Source of the DNA: Bacteroidota bacterium
GTDB lineage: Bacteria; Bacteroidota; Bacteroidia; Chitinophagales; Saprospiraceae
Length of the DNA stretch: 60,444 nucleotides
Direction of reading: 5' to 3'
Assembly (NCBI GenBank): GCA_024642665.1
Contig: JAHEAR010000005.1
Span: 48,785 to 109,228 of the forward strand
A program made the position numbers and the translations under genes. Positions 1-7,380 of this stretch are shown here, one piece after another (position 1 is the first letter of the stretch; every line of letters starts with the position of its first letter). Under the pieces are notes generated by a model. That model did no database searches, was not told where the DNA came from, and saw only the letters and a program-made list of their open reading frames with translations.

Positions 1-28
1 GCGCTCTAACCAACTGAGCTAAGGAGGC
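1..28 (-). tRNA. tRNA, 5' part only (cut by window edge)
   Basis: Read on the minus strand this begins GCCTCCTTAGCTCAGTTGG and continues into GAGC. That is a 7-nt acceptor strand followed by a canonical D-arm with GCTC/GAGC stem and AGTTGGTTA loop. The anticodon lies outside the window, so the amino acid cannot be assigned. A promoter -7 motif stands just upstream of the gene. Confidence 0.88.
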
Positions 29-40
29 AATTCGGGAGGG

Positions 41-48
41 CAAATATA
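41..48 (-). promoter_or_regulatory. -7 promoter motif of the tRNA gene
   Basis: The minus strand reads TATATTTG, an exact match to the Bacteroidota -7 consensus TAnnTTTG. Transcription would start about 6 nt before the tRNA 5' end. I see no convincing -33 TTTG at the expected distance. Confidence 0.55.
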
Positions 49-117
49 GTAGTTTTTCCTTTTTGGAAACCTTCTTAGAAAAAATACTGATAAATGTCTA
101 ATATTCAGTTTGTTACA

Positions 118-822
118 TTAGGTGATCAGGTTACCTTCCGCATCCCATTCCGCTATGACGGTACGCTTATCCTGATCAACACATTTTGCAAGCCATGCTG
201 CATCATATTTTAGGCCGTGTTTTGCCAGAACCGATTCCGGAACCCCATCCCATACATGTGGGGTATTACCCTTATAGCCCAGATCATCTATGCCCATCCG
301 TGTCGTGTAATATCCGGTCAGGACGAGATTGCGCATGCGTGTAAAAAACTTAACCCCTTGTTCTACGCCGGGATCAGCTTCTTCAGGGTAAGCGATCTCA
401 TCAAGCATCTGCTTTTGCTTACTAGAAGGGCATTCAGCAAATGAGCTGTTATGAAGACTCAGCGCTCTATGATCCAGCCACATCAATCCACCCCGTAAAG
501 GCAATTGATTGGAGGTCATGTCATTCACGATAAACGCGATAAATTCCGGAACGCCTGCTTCCGTTGCCGAACCGGCAGTTGATGTAGCAGGAAGAATTAA
601 GTCACATAAGACGGCAATGGTCGCCAGTTCATGTTCTGAAAAGAAGGTTTCCGACATAACCTTTGCATCATGTTCCTTTTCTTTATCTGTCCTTCCATAA
701 TGTCCCGAAGTAGTTTCCGTGGATGTTGTTTCATCTTCTTTTCCAGGTTGACAACCGGTGATCATCAAGCCTCCGGCAATCCCGCCGATCAACATTGATT
801 TGATAGTTTCTCTTCTGTCCAT
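118..822 (-). CDS. Gluconate 2-dehydrogenase subunit 3-like (gamma-type) lipoprotein
   Basis: This 234-residue protein opens with a twin-arginine (MDRRETIK), a hydrophobic stretch and a lipobox-like Cys (LMITGC, Cys24), so it is probably exported folded and lipidated. After a Ser/Thr/Glu-rich linker comes the gluconate 2-dehydrogenase subunit 3 fold; ATIAVLCDLILPAT is typical of its start. In this family the small subunit carries the Tat signal and brings the FAD-bearing GMC subunit along to the periplasm. The GMC gene lies immediately upstream with a 21-nt gap, so the two form an operon. No cytochrome c subunit lies next to them; only about 90 nt separate this gene from the tRNA. The family is clear; the substrate is unknown. 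Confidence 0.85.
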   Translation of the reverse strand: MDRRETIKSMLIGGIAGGLMITGCQPGKEDETTSTETTSGHYGRTDKEKEHDAKVMSETFFSEHELATIAVLCDLILPATSTAGSATEAGVPEFIAFIVNDMTSNQLPLRGGLMWLDHRALSLHNSSFAECPSSKQKQMLDEIAYPEEADPGVEQGVKFFTRMRNLVLTGYYTTRMGIDDLGYKGNTPHVWDGVPESVLAKHGLKYDAAWLAKCVDQDKRTVIAEWDAEGNLIT

Positions 823-843
823 AATTATGATGTTATAAATGGA

Positions 844-2562
844 TTAGATATTTCTCTTCTTGATTTGTTCAACAATATAATCGGACGTTCGCCAGGCAAG
901 CGCAAGAATGGTCCATGTAGGGTTCTTGTCTGCCTGCGAAACAAATGGGCCACCATCTACTACAAATACATTGTCAGCATCATGAAGTTGCTCGAATGAA
1001 TTGGTGACTGAAGTTTTAGGATCATTTCCCATCCGTGTCGTTCCGACTTCATGGATGATTTGTCCCGGTAGCGCTAAGCCATAATCATCTTCCTTGCCGG
1101 GCTTGGTACCAAGAATTTTTCCACCCATCGCATCAAGGATTTCCTCAAAGGTGTTATGCATATGTCTTGCCTGATAGCGTTCGTGATCTGTCCATGTATA
1201 ATTAAATCGCAAGACAGGAATACCAAATTCATCCACTACGTTAGGATCAATTTCGCAATAGTTGTTTTCACGAGCGATGCACTCTCCTCTGCCGGAAATA
1301 CCGACAACAGAGCCATAGAATTTTTTCACATCCTTTCGCAGCTGATCGCCATAACCCCCTATGCGTCCACCGAGGTATTCGTTAAGATCGTTTGGGTTAA
1401 AGCCAAAGCCATAGGAAGGCATACCCATACCGCCCCACATCTCAAGGTGATATCCTCTTGGAAAATCAAGTTTTTTATTGTCCAGCCACCATGGCGTATA
1501 GATGTGCATGCCACCTACACCATCTTCATTATAAATTTCTCTGTCCATGAGTTTAGGCATGAACGCTGCTCTGCTTGCTCCAGTTGAGTCATGCAGATAT
1601 TTTCCAATCATCCCACTTGAATTGCCAAGGCCTCCGGGATGTTGCCTACTCTTTGAATTCAAAAGGATACGTGCCGAACTGCAGGCAGAAGCAGCGAGCA
1701 CAACAATCTTTCCATTCAACTGATATTCTTGTCGGTCTTCTTTGTTGATATAAGAAACGCCTGTTGCTTTTCCTTCATCATTGGTAATGACTTCCCGAAC
1801 CATGGAGTTGACAAAAAGATCAATCTGCCCTCCTGCTTTTTGGGCAGGAAAAATTAAACAAGTGCCGGAGGAAAAGTCTGCATGAATAGAACATGCTCGT
1901 GAACATTGTCCGCAGTAAAAACATACGCCACGATCTTCATTAATCTTTTTTGTGAGCATCGATAGTCTCCCCGGAATAACGGGCACTCCAACTTTCTTTG
2001 CCCCTTCGATGAAATACAGTTCGTGTAATCGTGGTTTCGGTGCAGGCAGAAAAAATCCATCCGGTTCGTTGGGTAGATTTTCTTTTGATCCAAACACACC
2101 AATTAGTTTGTCGACTCGATCGTAGTAAGGTTTGACATCGTCATAACTGATCGGCCAGTCATCGCCAAGTCCATCATGACTTTTGTGTTTAAAATCTGTC
2201 GGTCCGAATCGAAGAGAGATTCTGCCCCAGTGGTTTGTTCGCCCACCAAGCATCTGTGATCTGAACCATTCGAATCTGGTTCCCGGTACTCTGGTGTAGG
2301 GTTGACCCTCTATTTCCCAGCCACCATAGGCGCTGTCAAAATCACCAAAAGGTCTCGTTGTTCCTGCCCCTCTGCGAGGAGATTCCCATGGCCATTTCAT
2401 TTGAGTTTGTTGTTCAGGGGCAGCGGGATCAAAAAAGGGGCCTGCTTCCACAACGGCCACGTTTAGTCCTGCTTCGCTGAGTACTTTAGTGGCCATGCCG
2501 CCGCCGGCGCCGGATCCGACGATGATGACGTCATAGACTTTAGATGATTTCTTTATTTCCAT
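844..2562 (-). CDS. GMC family FAD-dependent oxidoreductase (sugar/alcohol dehydrogenase)
   Basis: 572 residues. The N-terminal Rossmann motif GSGAGGG (residues 16-22) with a following acidic strand end (VVEAGP) binds FAD. The C-terminal region carries the GMC signature HEVGTTRMG (about residue 500) and NPTWTILALAWR (about 550). Near residues 212-222 there is a Cys cluster, CFYCGQCSRAC, as in the dehydrogenase branch that holds an Fe-S cluster (FAD-glucose and fructose dehydrogenases). It has no signal peptide of its own, fitting export with the Tat-bearing subunit encoded next. Likely role: oxidation of a sugar or polyol in the periplasm with electrons passed to the respiratory chain. Related pairs in Bacteroidota often act on glycosides; the substrate here is inference. 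Confidence 0.88.
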   Translation of the reverse strand: MEIKKSSKVYDVIIVGSGAGGGMATKVLSEAGLNVAVVEAGPFFDPAAPEQQTQMKWPWESPRRGAGTTRPFGDFDSAYGGWEIEGQPYTRVPGTRFEWFRSQMLGGRTNHWGRISLRFGPTDFKHKSHDGLGDDWPISYDDVKPYYDRVDKLIGVFGSKENLPNEPDGFFLPAPKPRLHELYFIEGAKKVGVPVIPGRLSMLTKKINEDRGVCFYCGQCSRACSIHADFSSGTCLIFPAQKAGGQIDLFVNSMVREVITNDEGKATGVSYINKEDRQEYQLNGKIVVLAASACSSARILLNSKSRQHPGGLGNSSGMIGKYLHDSTGASRAAFMPKLMDREIYNEDGVGGMHIYTPWWLDNKKLDFPRGYHLEMWGGMGMPSYGFGFNPNDLNEYLGGRIGGYGDQLRKDVKKFYGSVVGISGRGECIARENNYCEIDPNVVDEFGIPVLRFNYTWTDHERYQARHMHNTFEEILDAMGGKILGTKPGKEDDYGLALPGQIIHEVGTTRMGNDPKTSVTNSFEQLHDADNVFVVDGGPFVSQADKNPTWTILALAWRTSDYIVEQIKKRNI

Positions 2563-2605
2563 AATTCGTGGTCTGAGCCTCTCAAGATAGTAAACTATTA
2601 AAATA

Positions 2606-2717
2606 GGCAGGAGGCAGGAGGCAGGAGGCAGGAAGCAGGAAGCAGGAGGCGGGAAGCATCAAACAGGAAGCAAAAAGCAAAAAGCAAAAAGCGGGAAGCA
2701 AGAAGCAAGAAGCGGGA
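2606..2717 (+). repeat. Heptanucleotide array A (purine-rich on + strand)
   Basis: Sixteen consecutive 7-nt units keep one phase: GGCAGGA x4, AGCAGGA x2, GGCGGGA, AGCATCA, AACAGGA, AGCAAAA x3, AGCGGGA, AGCAAGA x2, AGCGGGA. At least three motif families alternate while the 7-nt spacing is kept. It lies in the intergenic space upstream of the GMC gene and has opposite strand polarity to array B at 3201-3347. The unit is not a multiple of three and there is no plausible coding sense. Confidence 0.95.
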
Positions 2718-2755
2718 CAAGAGGATTTTTTTTATCCTTTATTTAGTGAGTTGGA

Positions 2756-3100
2756 TTAGGCTTGAATGCGGCGGCTCAGCATGTTTATTTTTTGGTACAA
2801 ATTTGTTTTACTTTGAGAGTCAATGAGATTTTTCATCTCCAAAAGAATAATGATGTTTGCAGCCTCATAACATTCACGTTTAGCGTATCTCAAAAGTTGC
2901 TGCTGTTCACGCACCATTTGAGTTCCCGTTGATTCACAAATATTATTTGAGATGCTCATCCCTACTCCTCGGGTTTGGTCAGCAAAACGCCATAACTTAT
3001 TGGTTTCCAATTCATCTGCAATATCAAACAAGAGGATTCCAAGGCAAATCGCTTCTTTCCAAATATCTAAATTTTCAAATCTAAATTTTTCCTGTTTCAT
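2756..3100 (-). CDS. Four-helix-bundle protein (23S rRNA intervening-sequence protein family)
   Basis: This 114-residue protein starts with FRFENLDIWKEAICLG and continues with RFADQTRGVGMSISNNICES and LLRYAKRECYEAANII. These are the conserved pattern of the S23/IVP four-helix-bundle family (F-x-L-x-V-W near the start, DQ-R-A--SI-NI-E in helix 2). Members form pentameric bundles and are found inside rRNA intervening sequences or as solitary genes; their molecular role is not settled. Here it stands alone between two heptad arrays of opposite polarity, about 40 nt from array A and 100 nt from array B, with no rRNA nearby. Confidence 0.82.
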   Translation of the reverse strand: MKQEKFRFENLDIWKEAICLGILLFDIADELETNKLWRFADQTRGVGMSISNNICESTGTQMVREQQQLLRYAKRECYEAANIIILLEMKNLIDSQSKTNLYQKINMLSRRIQA

Positions 3101-3200
3101 ATGATGAGTTATAGTTCCAGTTAATGTTTTTTATAAGTGTCTCATTGAAAAGGAAATGTTACTCTAGTTAAGGAATAATAAATACCATGCTCCAAACCCT

Positions 3201-3347
3201 CCCGCTTCCTGCCTCCCGCTTCCTGCCTCCCGCTTCCTGCCTCCCGCTTCCTGCCTCCCGCTTCCCGCTTCCCGCTTCCCGCTTCCTGCCTCCCGCTTCC
3301 TGCCTCCCGCTTCCTGCCCCATGCCCCATGCCTTTTGCCCTTTGCCC
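3201..3347 (+). repeat. Heptanucleotide array B (pyrimidine-rich on + strand)
   Basis: Twenty-one units in unbroken 7-nt phase: CCCGCTT and CCTGCCT alternate, then CATGCCC, CATGCCT and TTTGCCC. It is the opposite-strand counterpart of array A: AGCGGGA and AGGCAGG there are reverse complements of units here. The last TTTGCCC units supply the likely -33 element for glyQS. An open frame runs through the array into glyQS, but that extension (LPASRFLPPAS repeats) is an artefact of the repeat. Confidence 0.95.
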
Positions 3348-3364
3348 TGCACTTCCTATCTTTG
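3334..3364 (+). promoter_or_regulatory. glyQS promoter (TTTG -33, TATCTTTG -7)
   Basis: TATCTTTG at 3357-3364 matches TAnnTTTG exactly, and TTTG at 3334-3337 lies 19 nt upstream, the normal spacing for the Bacteroidota housekeeping sigma factor. The predicted start of transcription near 3370 leaves only a short leader before the ATG at 3385. The -33 box lies inside the last units of heptad array B. Confidence 0.65.
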
Positions 3365-3384
3365 CCCCCCTTAAATACACAAAT

Positions 3385-4929
3385 ATGTCAGCCGATCCAT
3401 TCAAAGACCTCGTTTCCCACTGTAAAGAGTACGGTTTTATCTTCCAGTCTAGTGAAATCTATGATGGATTGAGTGGTGTGTATGATTATGGCTCTTATGG
3501 TATTGAGCTTAAAAACAACATTAAATCCTACTGGTGGAAGGCGATGGTTCAGAATCATGAGAATATCGTTGGTCTCGATTCAGCGATCATGATGCATCCT
3601 GAGATATGGAAAGCCTCGGGTCACGTGGATGCTTTTAATGATCCATTGGTAGATAGCAAAGTTTCAAATAAGCGGTACCGCGCCGACGTGCTGATCGAAG
3701 AGGCCCTGGAGAAGATTATGGGCAAAGCGGAGAAGGAAATTGAAAAAGCCCGCAAACGATTCGGGGATGATTTTGTAGAAGAACAGTATAGAAGAGATAA
3801 TACACGTGTGGCGGAATATATCCAGAAGCATGATGAGATCAATCAACGGTTTGTCGATGCTATGTCGAAAAATGATATGGTGGGTCTGAAAGCGGTCATT
3901 GAAGAACTCGAAATAGCTGATCCTGTCAGCGGCTCAAAAGAATGGACGGATGTGAGACAGTTTAACCTGATGTTTCATACACAACTTGGGAATATCGCGG
4001 GTGAAGAAGGGAAATTATATCTTAGGCCTGAAACGGCACAAGGGATTTTTGTCAACTTTCTGAATGTTCAAAAGACTACCCGTCAGAAACTTCCATTCGG
4101 TATCGCCCAGATTGGAAAGGCATTTAGAAATGAAATCATCGCCCGTCAGTTTATTTTCCGCATGCGTGAATTCGAACAGATGGAAATGCAGTTTTTTGTT
4201 CAGCCGGGTTCAGAGATGAAATGGTATGCGTATTGGAAGGAGGCGCGGATGAACTGGCATAAAGCGCTGGGTACACCCGAATCCAAATTGCGCTTTCACG
4301 ATCATGAGAATCTGGCCCATTATGCGAATGCCGCGGTCGATGTGCAGTTTGAGTTTCCATTTGGATTTAAGGAATTAGAGGGTATTCATTCACGTACTGA
4401 TTTTGACTTAAAAAGTCATCAGGAGCTGAGCGGTAAAAAACTCCAGTACTTTGATCCGGAGACCAATGAAAATTATGTGCCTTATGTAGTGGAAACATCG
4501 ATAGGAGTGGATAGAATGTTTTTGGCGGTGTTAACTAATGCCTACACAGAAGAGGAAGTACCGGATGCAGAAGGAAAAGAATCAACACGTATAGTTTTGA
4601 AATTTCCTCCGGCTTTAGCGCCGGTAAAATGTGCGATTCTTCCTTTGCTAAAAAACAATGATGCGTTGACCGGCACAGCCCGTGAAATCTTTGATGATCT
4701 GAAGTTTAACTTTTTATGTCAGTATGATGAAAAGGATGCAATCGGACGTCGATACAGAAGACAGGATGCGATTGGTACGCCTTATTGTGTCACTGTGGAT
4801 CATCAGACATTAGAAGATCAGACGGTGACAATCAGAGAGCGTGATAGCTTGAAGCAGGATCGCATACCCATTTCAAAAATCCGGGAAGTGGTAGAAGCCG
4901 GGATTAGCTTCAGGTCGCTATTCCAGTAA
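3385..4929 (+). CDS. glyQS: Glycine--tRNA ligase, single-chain (alpha2) type
   Basis: The 514-residue product charges tRNA-Gly. It is a class II synthetase of the homodimeric type: motif 1 area around EYGFIFQSSEIYDGLSGVYDYG, motif 2 FRNEIIARQFIFRMREFEQME, TAQGIFVNF, and motif 3 near SIGVDRMFLAVL; the C-terminal anticodon-binding domain starts near APVKCAILPLL. I chose the ATG at 3385 (MSADPFKDL) because the longer open frame from 3187 only reads through the heptad repeat and would include the promoter. The insertion between motifs 1 and 2 (KAEKEIEKARKRFG) is usual for the family. Confidence 0.96.
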   Translation: MSADPFKDLVSHCKEYGFIFQSSEIYDGLSGVYDYGSYGIELKNNIKSYWWKAMVQNHENIVGLDSAIMMHPEIWKASGHVDAFNDPLVDSKVSNKRYRADVLIEEALEKIMGKAEKEIEKARKRFGDDFVEEQYRRDNTRVAEYIQKHDEINQRFVDAMSKNDMVGLKAVIEELEIADPVSGSKEWTDVRQFNLMFHTQLGNIAGEEGKLYLRPETAQGIFVNFLNVQKTTRQKLPFGIAQIGKAFRNEIIARQFIFRMREFEQMEMQFFVQPGSEMKWYAYWKEARMNWHKALGTPESKLRFHDHENLAHYANAAVDVQFEFPFGFKELEGIHSRTDFDLKSHQELSGKKLQYFDPETNENYVPYVVETSIGVDRMFLAVLTNAYTEEEVPDAEGKESTRIVLKFPPALAPVKCAILPLLKNNDALTGTAREIFDDLKFNFLCQYDEKDAIGRRYRRQDAIGTPYCVTVDHQTLEDQTVTIRERDSLKQDRIPISKIREVVEAGISFRSLFQ

Positions 4930-4934
4930 TCTCC

Positions 4935-4962
4935 ATCCCGTACCGATCGATCGGTACGGGAT
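4935..4962. repeat. 28-bp perfect palindrome after glyQS
   Basis: The half-site ATCCCGTACCGATC is followed with no spacer by its exact reverse complement, starting 5 nt after the glyQS stop. In RNA it would form a stem of about 12 bp with a minimal loop. No T tract follows on the + strand, so it is not a classical terminator. It could be a 3'-end stabilising hairpin or a palindromic protein-binding site. Confidence 0.85.
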
Positions 4963-4983
4963 CGGCAATTGATTAAACTAGCC

Positions 4984-5007
4984 GTTGTTGGAGTTTGCTC
5001 CAACAAC
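4984..5007 (+). other. Stem-loop downstream of glyQS
   Basis: GTTGTTGGAG and CTCCAACAAC form a perfect 10-bp stem with a TTTG loop. It follows the 28-bp palindrome by 21 nt and also lacks a T tract. Together they could protect or end the glyQS transcript. Confidence 0.6.
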
Positions 5008-5173
5008 TCATGACATAATTGGTTCTATTGATACAGAACGACTTTCGCTTATATGAGTTATCTGGTGATTACAAAACCTAAAGAATTAGCCGCAAATCAT
5101 TTTGCTGAAATATATTCTTGGTTTTCGTTAAATTTAGGAGACATTTATCAATCTCACTTCTAATCTAAGCGAA

Positions 5174-5584
5174 ATGAATACCAAATCTATCGTTGGCGGC
5201 ATCCTTGGTGGTGTAGCCTTTTTCTTACTGGGCTGGCTCGTTTGGGGCATTATTCTTCATAATGTCATGGCAGGTTACTCCGATGGTTCTTGCGACAAAT
5301 CGCAGGAAGAAATTAGTATGGTGATGATGGTTGTGGCCAATTTGGCCTGGGGATTAACTATGGCTTATATACTTTCCAATTGGGCAGGGGAGAATAATTT
5401 TTCAAAGGGCTTAAAAGTTGGTGCTATTGTTTCTGTAGCTATCGGTTTATCCTATGATTTATTTCTGATAACGATGACTACAATGATTTCAAGCTATGCA
5501 GTCATTGGTGTAAATGTTCTCGCCAATGCAGTAGTCGGTGGCATCGTTGGTGGCATTATTTGCTGGTGGCTCGGCCGTAAATAG
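5174..5584 (+). CDS. Small integral membrane protein, unknown function
   Basis: The 136-residue product has four apparent membrane segments: about 7-30 (GGILGGVAFFLLGWLVWGIIL), 47-67, 81-103 and 111-132 (NVLANAVVGGIVGGIICWWLG). Glycine zippers occur in the first and last. A short Asp/Cys-containing loop (YSDGSCDKSQEE) separates segments 1 and 2. I do not recognise a catalytic motif. It stands alone between glyQS and the convergent mfd operon. Confidence 0.7.
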   Translation: MNTKSIVGGILGGVAFFLLGWLVWGIILHNVMAGYSDGSCDKSQEEISMVMMVVANLAWGLTMAYILSNWAGENNFSKGLKVGAIVSVAIGLSYDLFLITMTTMISSYAVIGVNVLANAVVGGIVGGIICWWLGRK

Positions 5585-5762
5585 CATTTATACAATGACT
5601 ATTTAAGAAGGTTTGTTTCAACGACTCGTATTTTTCAGAAATGCAGGAGTAAACTCCTTGCATTGGCAATTTTCTTTTGAGTATTCTGTTGAAGCGGAAT
5701 CAGGATCAGTAAAGGAATGCGTTTTTCACTCACGCATTGCGGAGGTGATTTTCCCTGTACGT

Positions 5763-5846
5763 CGTTTTTCACTTTTCGTAATTCTCACCTTCGTAATTCG
5801 TAATATTTTTTCCCTTCCGCCATTAACCTTTCCGCCCTTCTGCCCG
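5763..5846 (+). repeat. Degenerate heptad array E
   Basis: Between two convergent genes, twelve contiguous 7-nt units can be read in one phase, including CGTAATT, TCGTAAT x2, CACTTTT, CCCTTCC and CGCCCTT. The TCGTAAT units are a rotation of the reverse complement of TACGAAT, the first unit of array C. Conservation is much weaker than in the other arrays. The rest of the 5585-5870 gap holds two short imperfect hairpins (AATGCAGGAG/CTCCTTGCATT near 5640 and AATGCGT/ACGCATT at 5716-5738) and no gene. Confidence 0.55.
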
Positions 5847-5870
5847 AGCAGAGGTTGCGGGAGGTATTCC

Positions 5871-7379
5871 CTACATCCAGGGCTTTTTCTCAACCTCTAT
5901 GCGATAAAGAATAAAGTCTCTGGCTTGCTTAGCTACTTTCGCATTGATATAGGGAAAAGAAATATCACCCCCGGCCGTATAGATATGCAGTGATGTTACA
6001 CCACGTCTGCGTTGCATTGGAGAACTATGAATCGTGACGCTCTGAATCTTGTAGATTTCAATCAGCTTACTTGTGTTTCCAAATATGCCTCCTTCGGAAA
6101 CAATAAAGTCCGGGTGTATTTTTAGTTTCCGTTTACCCTGGTAGAGGATGCCCATCCATATCGCCAATGGGAAAATTAATATTAATATCCATTGTACAAA
6201 TCCTCCATTAAACCATGCCAGCCATCCAAATCCCACAGCAGGAAGAAATCCTAACAACGTAACCATGAGAATAACAATTGCCGGATGCATTCGGTGGGAA
6301 CTGAACACGGCATCTTTATATTTAGGCACGATCGTATCGAGGGTGTGTTGAACTTGTTCCATATAGCACCCCGGTATGATCAGTGATTTATCTTTGTGTT
6401 GATGGGCACTGGTGGCCTGATAAATGTTCATTTGAAAAATACCAAACAACTTTTTTAAGGGCGAGGTCGCCCATTGAATGATTTGAATTTTCGATTTTTG
6501 AATGGATTTTTCGTTTCGGGTAAAGAATCCACTTACTACTTTATAGCTTTTGCCGTCCCGCCAGAATTTAAGATTGTAATACCGTAGGACCGTACGGATC
6601 AATGTCACAAAAAAGGAGACAAAGAGTAAAACCGGAATGGCCAAAAACATGACCAACAACCCTAGTATAGAAGCCATCAATGTTGTATCATCCAGTTGGC
6701 CCCAAACATCCAATCCAAACAACTGCTCAATATCATCTGCCATACTCACAAAGAAGGCAAAGAGGAGAGCAGCAGTACGTAAATGGTTTGCACTGATTCC
6801 CACCTTCATCAAATCTTTTGATGAAAGCGCCAATATCAATTCCGGAACCTCTTCCATGACAGGGATCGGTGGGATTGGTTTACCTGATGGGACAATTTCA
6901 GCAGCCTTAGTTTTTTGGTAAGCCAGAACAATAGTGCGAAGTTGTTCTGCATGCACTAAGCTAATCGCATCAATTTCAAGCTCACTGCCTTTTGAGCCCG
7001 CTGTATCCACCTGGACACTGACTACATGCAGAAACTGATGGACAATGTTTTGTTTGAAATCGACAGATTGTATTCGATCAAATGGAACATTCAGCACTAC
7101 TTTTCTAAAGACCCCTGAGCGAACGCACAACTCATTGTTTTTAATAAAGTAGTAGTATCGCGTATACGCAACAATGGCATAGATAAAAGACAGAAAAGCT
7201 ATACCAAAGACTACTGACATAACCATTAAGCCCCTTCCTTCTGTTGGCTTAATTAATACGATCAATAGAATAGGCCACAACTGACGCGCGGTAATTCGTA
7301 TATATTTCAACAGAATAAGTACGACAGCCCAAATGGATTGTCGCTGCGGTTGATACAACATTGAACCGGGCTCCTCCAT
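5871..7379 (-). CDS. PH domain-containing membrane protein (YdbT-like)
   Basis: The 502-residue product has three bacterial PH (DUF304/bPH2) modules separated by pairs of membrane helices, as in Bacillus YdbT. Module starts are recognisable by YYFIKNNELCVRSGVF...VPFDRIQSVD (about 75-105), FWRDGKSYKVVSGFF...SKIQIIQW, and KIHPDFIVSEGGIFG...EIYKIQSVTIH near the C-terminus. I chose the ATG at 7379 (MEEPGSM), 1 nt after the stop of the upstream gene; a TTG at 7394 would overlap that gene. YdbS/YdbT pairs are envelope proteins implicated in antimicrobial peptide tolerance in Bacillus; the role here is unknown. Confidence 0.85.
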   Translation of the reverse strand: MEEPGSMLYQPQRQSIWAVVLILLKYIRITARQLWPILLIVLIKPTEGRGLMVMSVVFGIAFLSFIYAIVAYTRYYYFIKNNELCVRSGVFRKVVLNVPFDRIQSVDFKQNIVHQFLHVVSVQVDTAGSKGSELEIDAISLVHAEQLRTIVLAYQKTKAAEIVPSGKPIPPIPVMEEVPELILALSSKDLMKVGISANHLRTAALLFAFFVSMADDIEQLFGLDVWGQLDDTTLMASILGLLVMFLAIPVLLFVSFFVTLIRTVLRYYNLKFWRDGKSYKVVSGFFTRNEKSIQKSKIQIIQWATSPLKKLFGIFQMNIYQATSAHQHKDKSLIIPGCYMEQVQHTLDTIVPKYKDAVFSSHRMHPAIVILMVTLLGFLPAVGFGWLAWFNGGFVQWILILIFPLAIWMGILYQGKRKLKIHPDFIVSEGGIFGNTSKLIEIYKIQSVTIHSSPMQRRRGVTSLHIYTAGGDISFPYINAKVAKQARDFILYRIEVEKKPWM

Positions 7380-7380
7380 T

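Noticed and set aside
2606-3347. Possible CRISPR array or microsatellite-only explanation
   Set aside because: Units are 7 nt with no unique spacers and no cas genes, so not CRISPR. A single-motif microsatellite does not explain the change of motif family in constant phase.
3187-3384. N-terminal extension of glyQS, a 66-residue Pro/Leu/Ala/Ser-rich lead
   Set aside because: It is the heptad repeat read as protein and would include the promoter; the normal enzyme starts at 3385.
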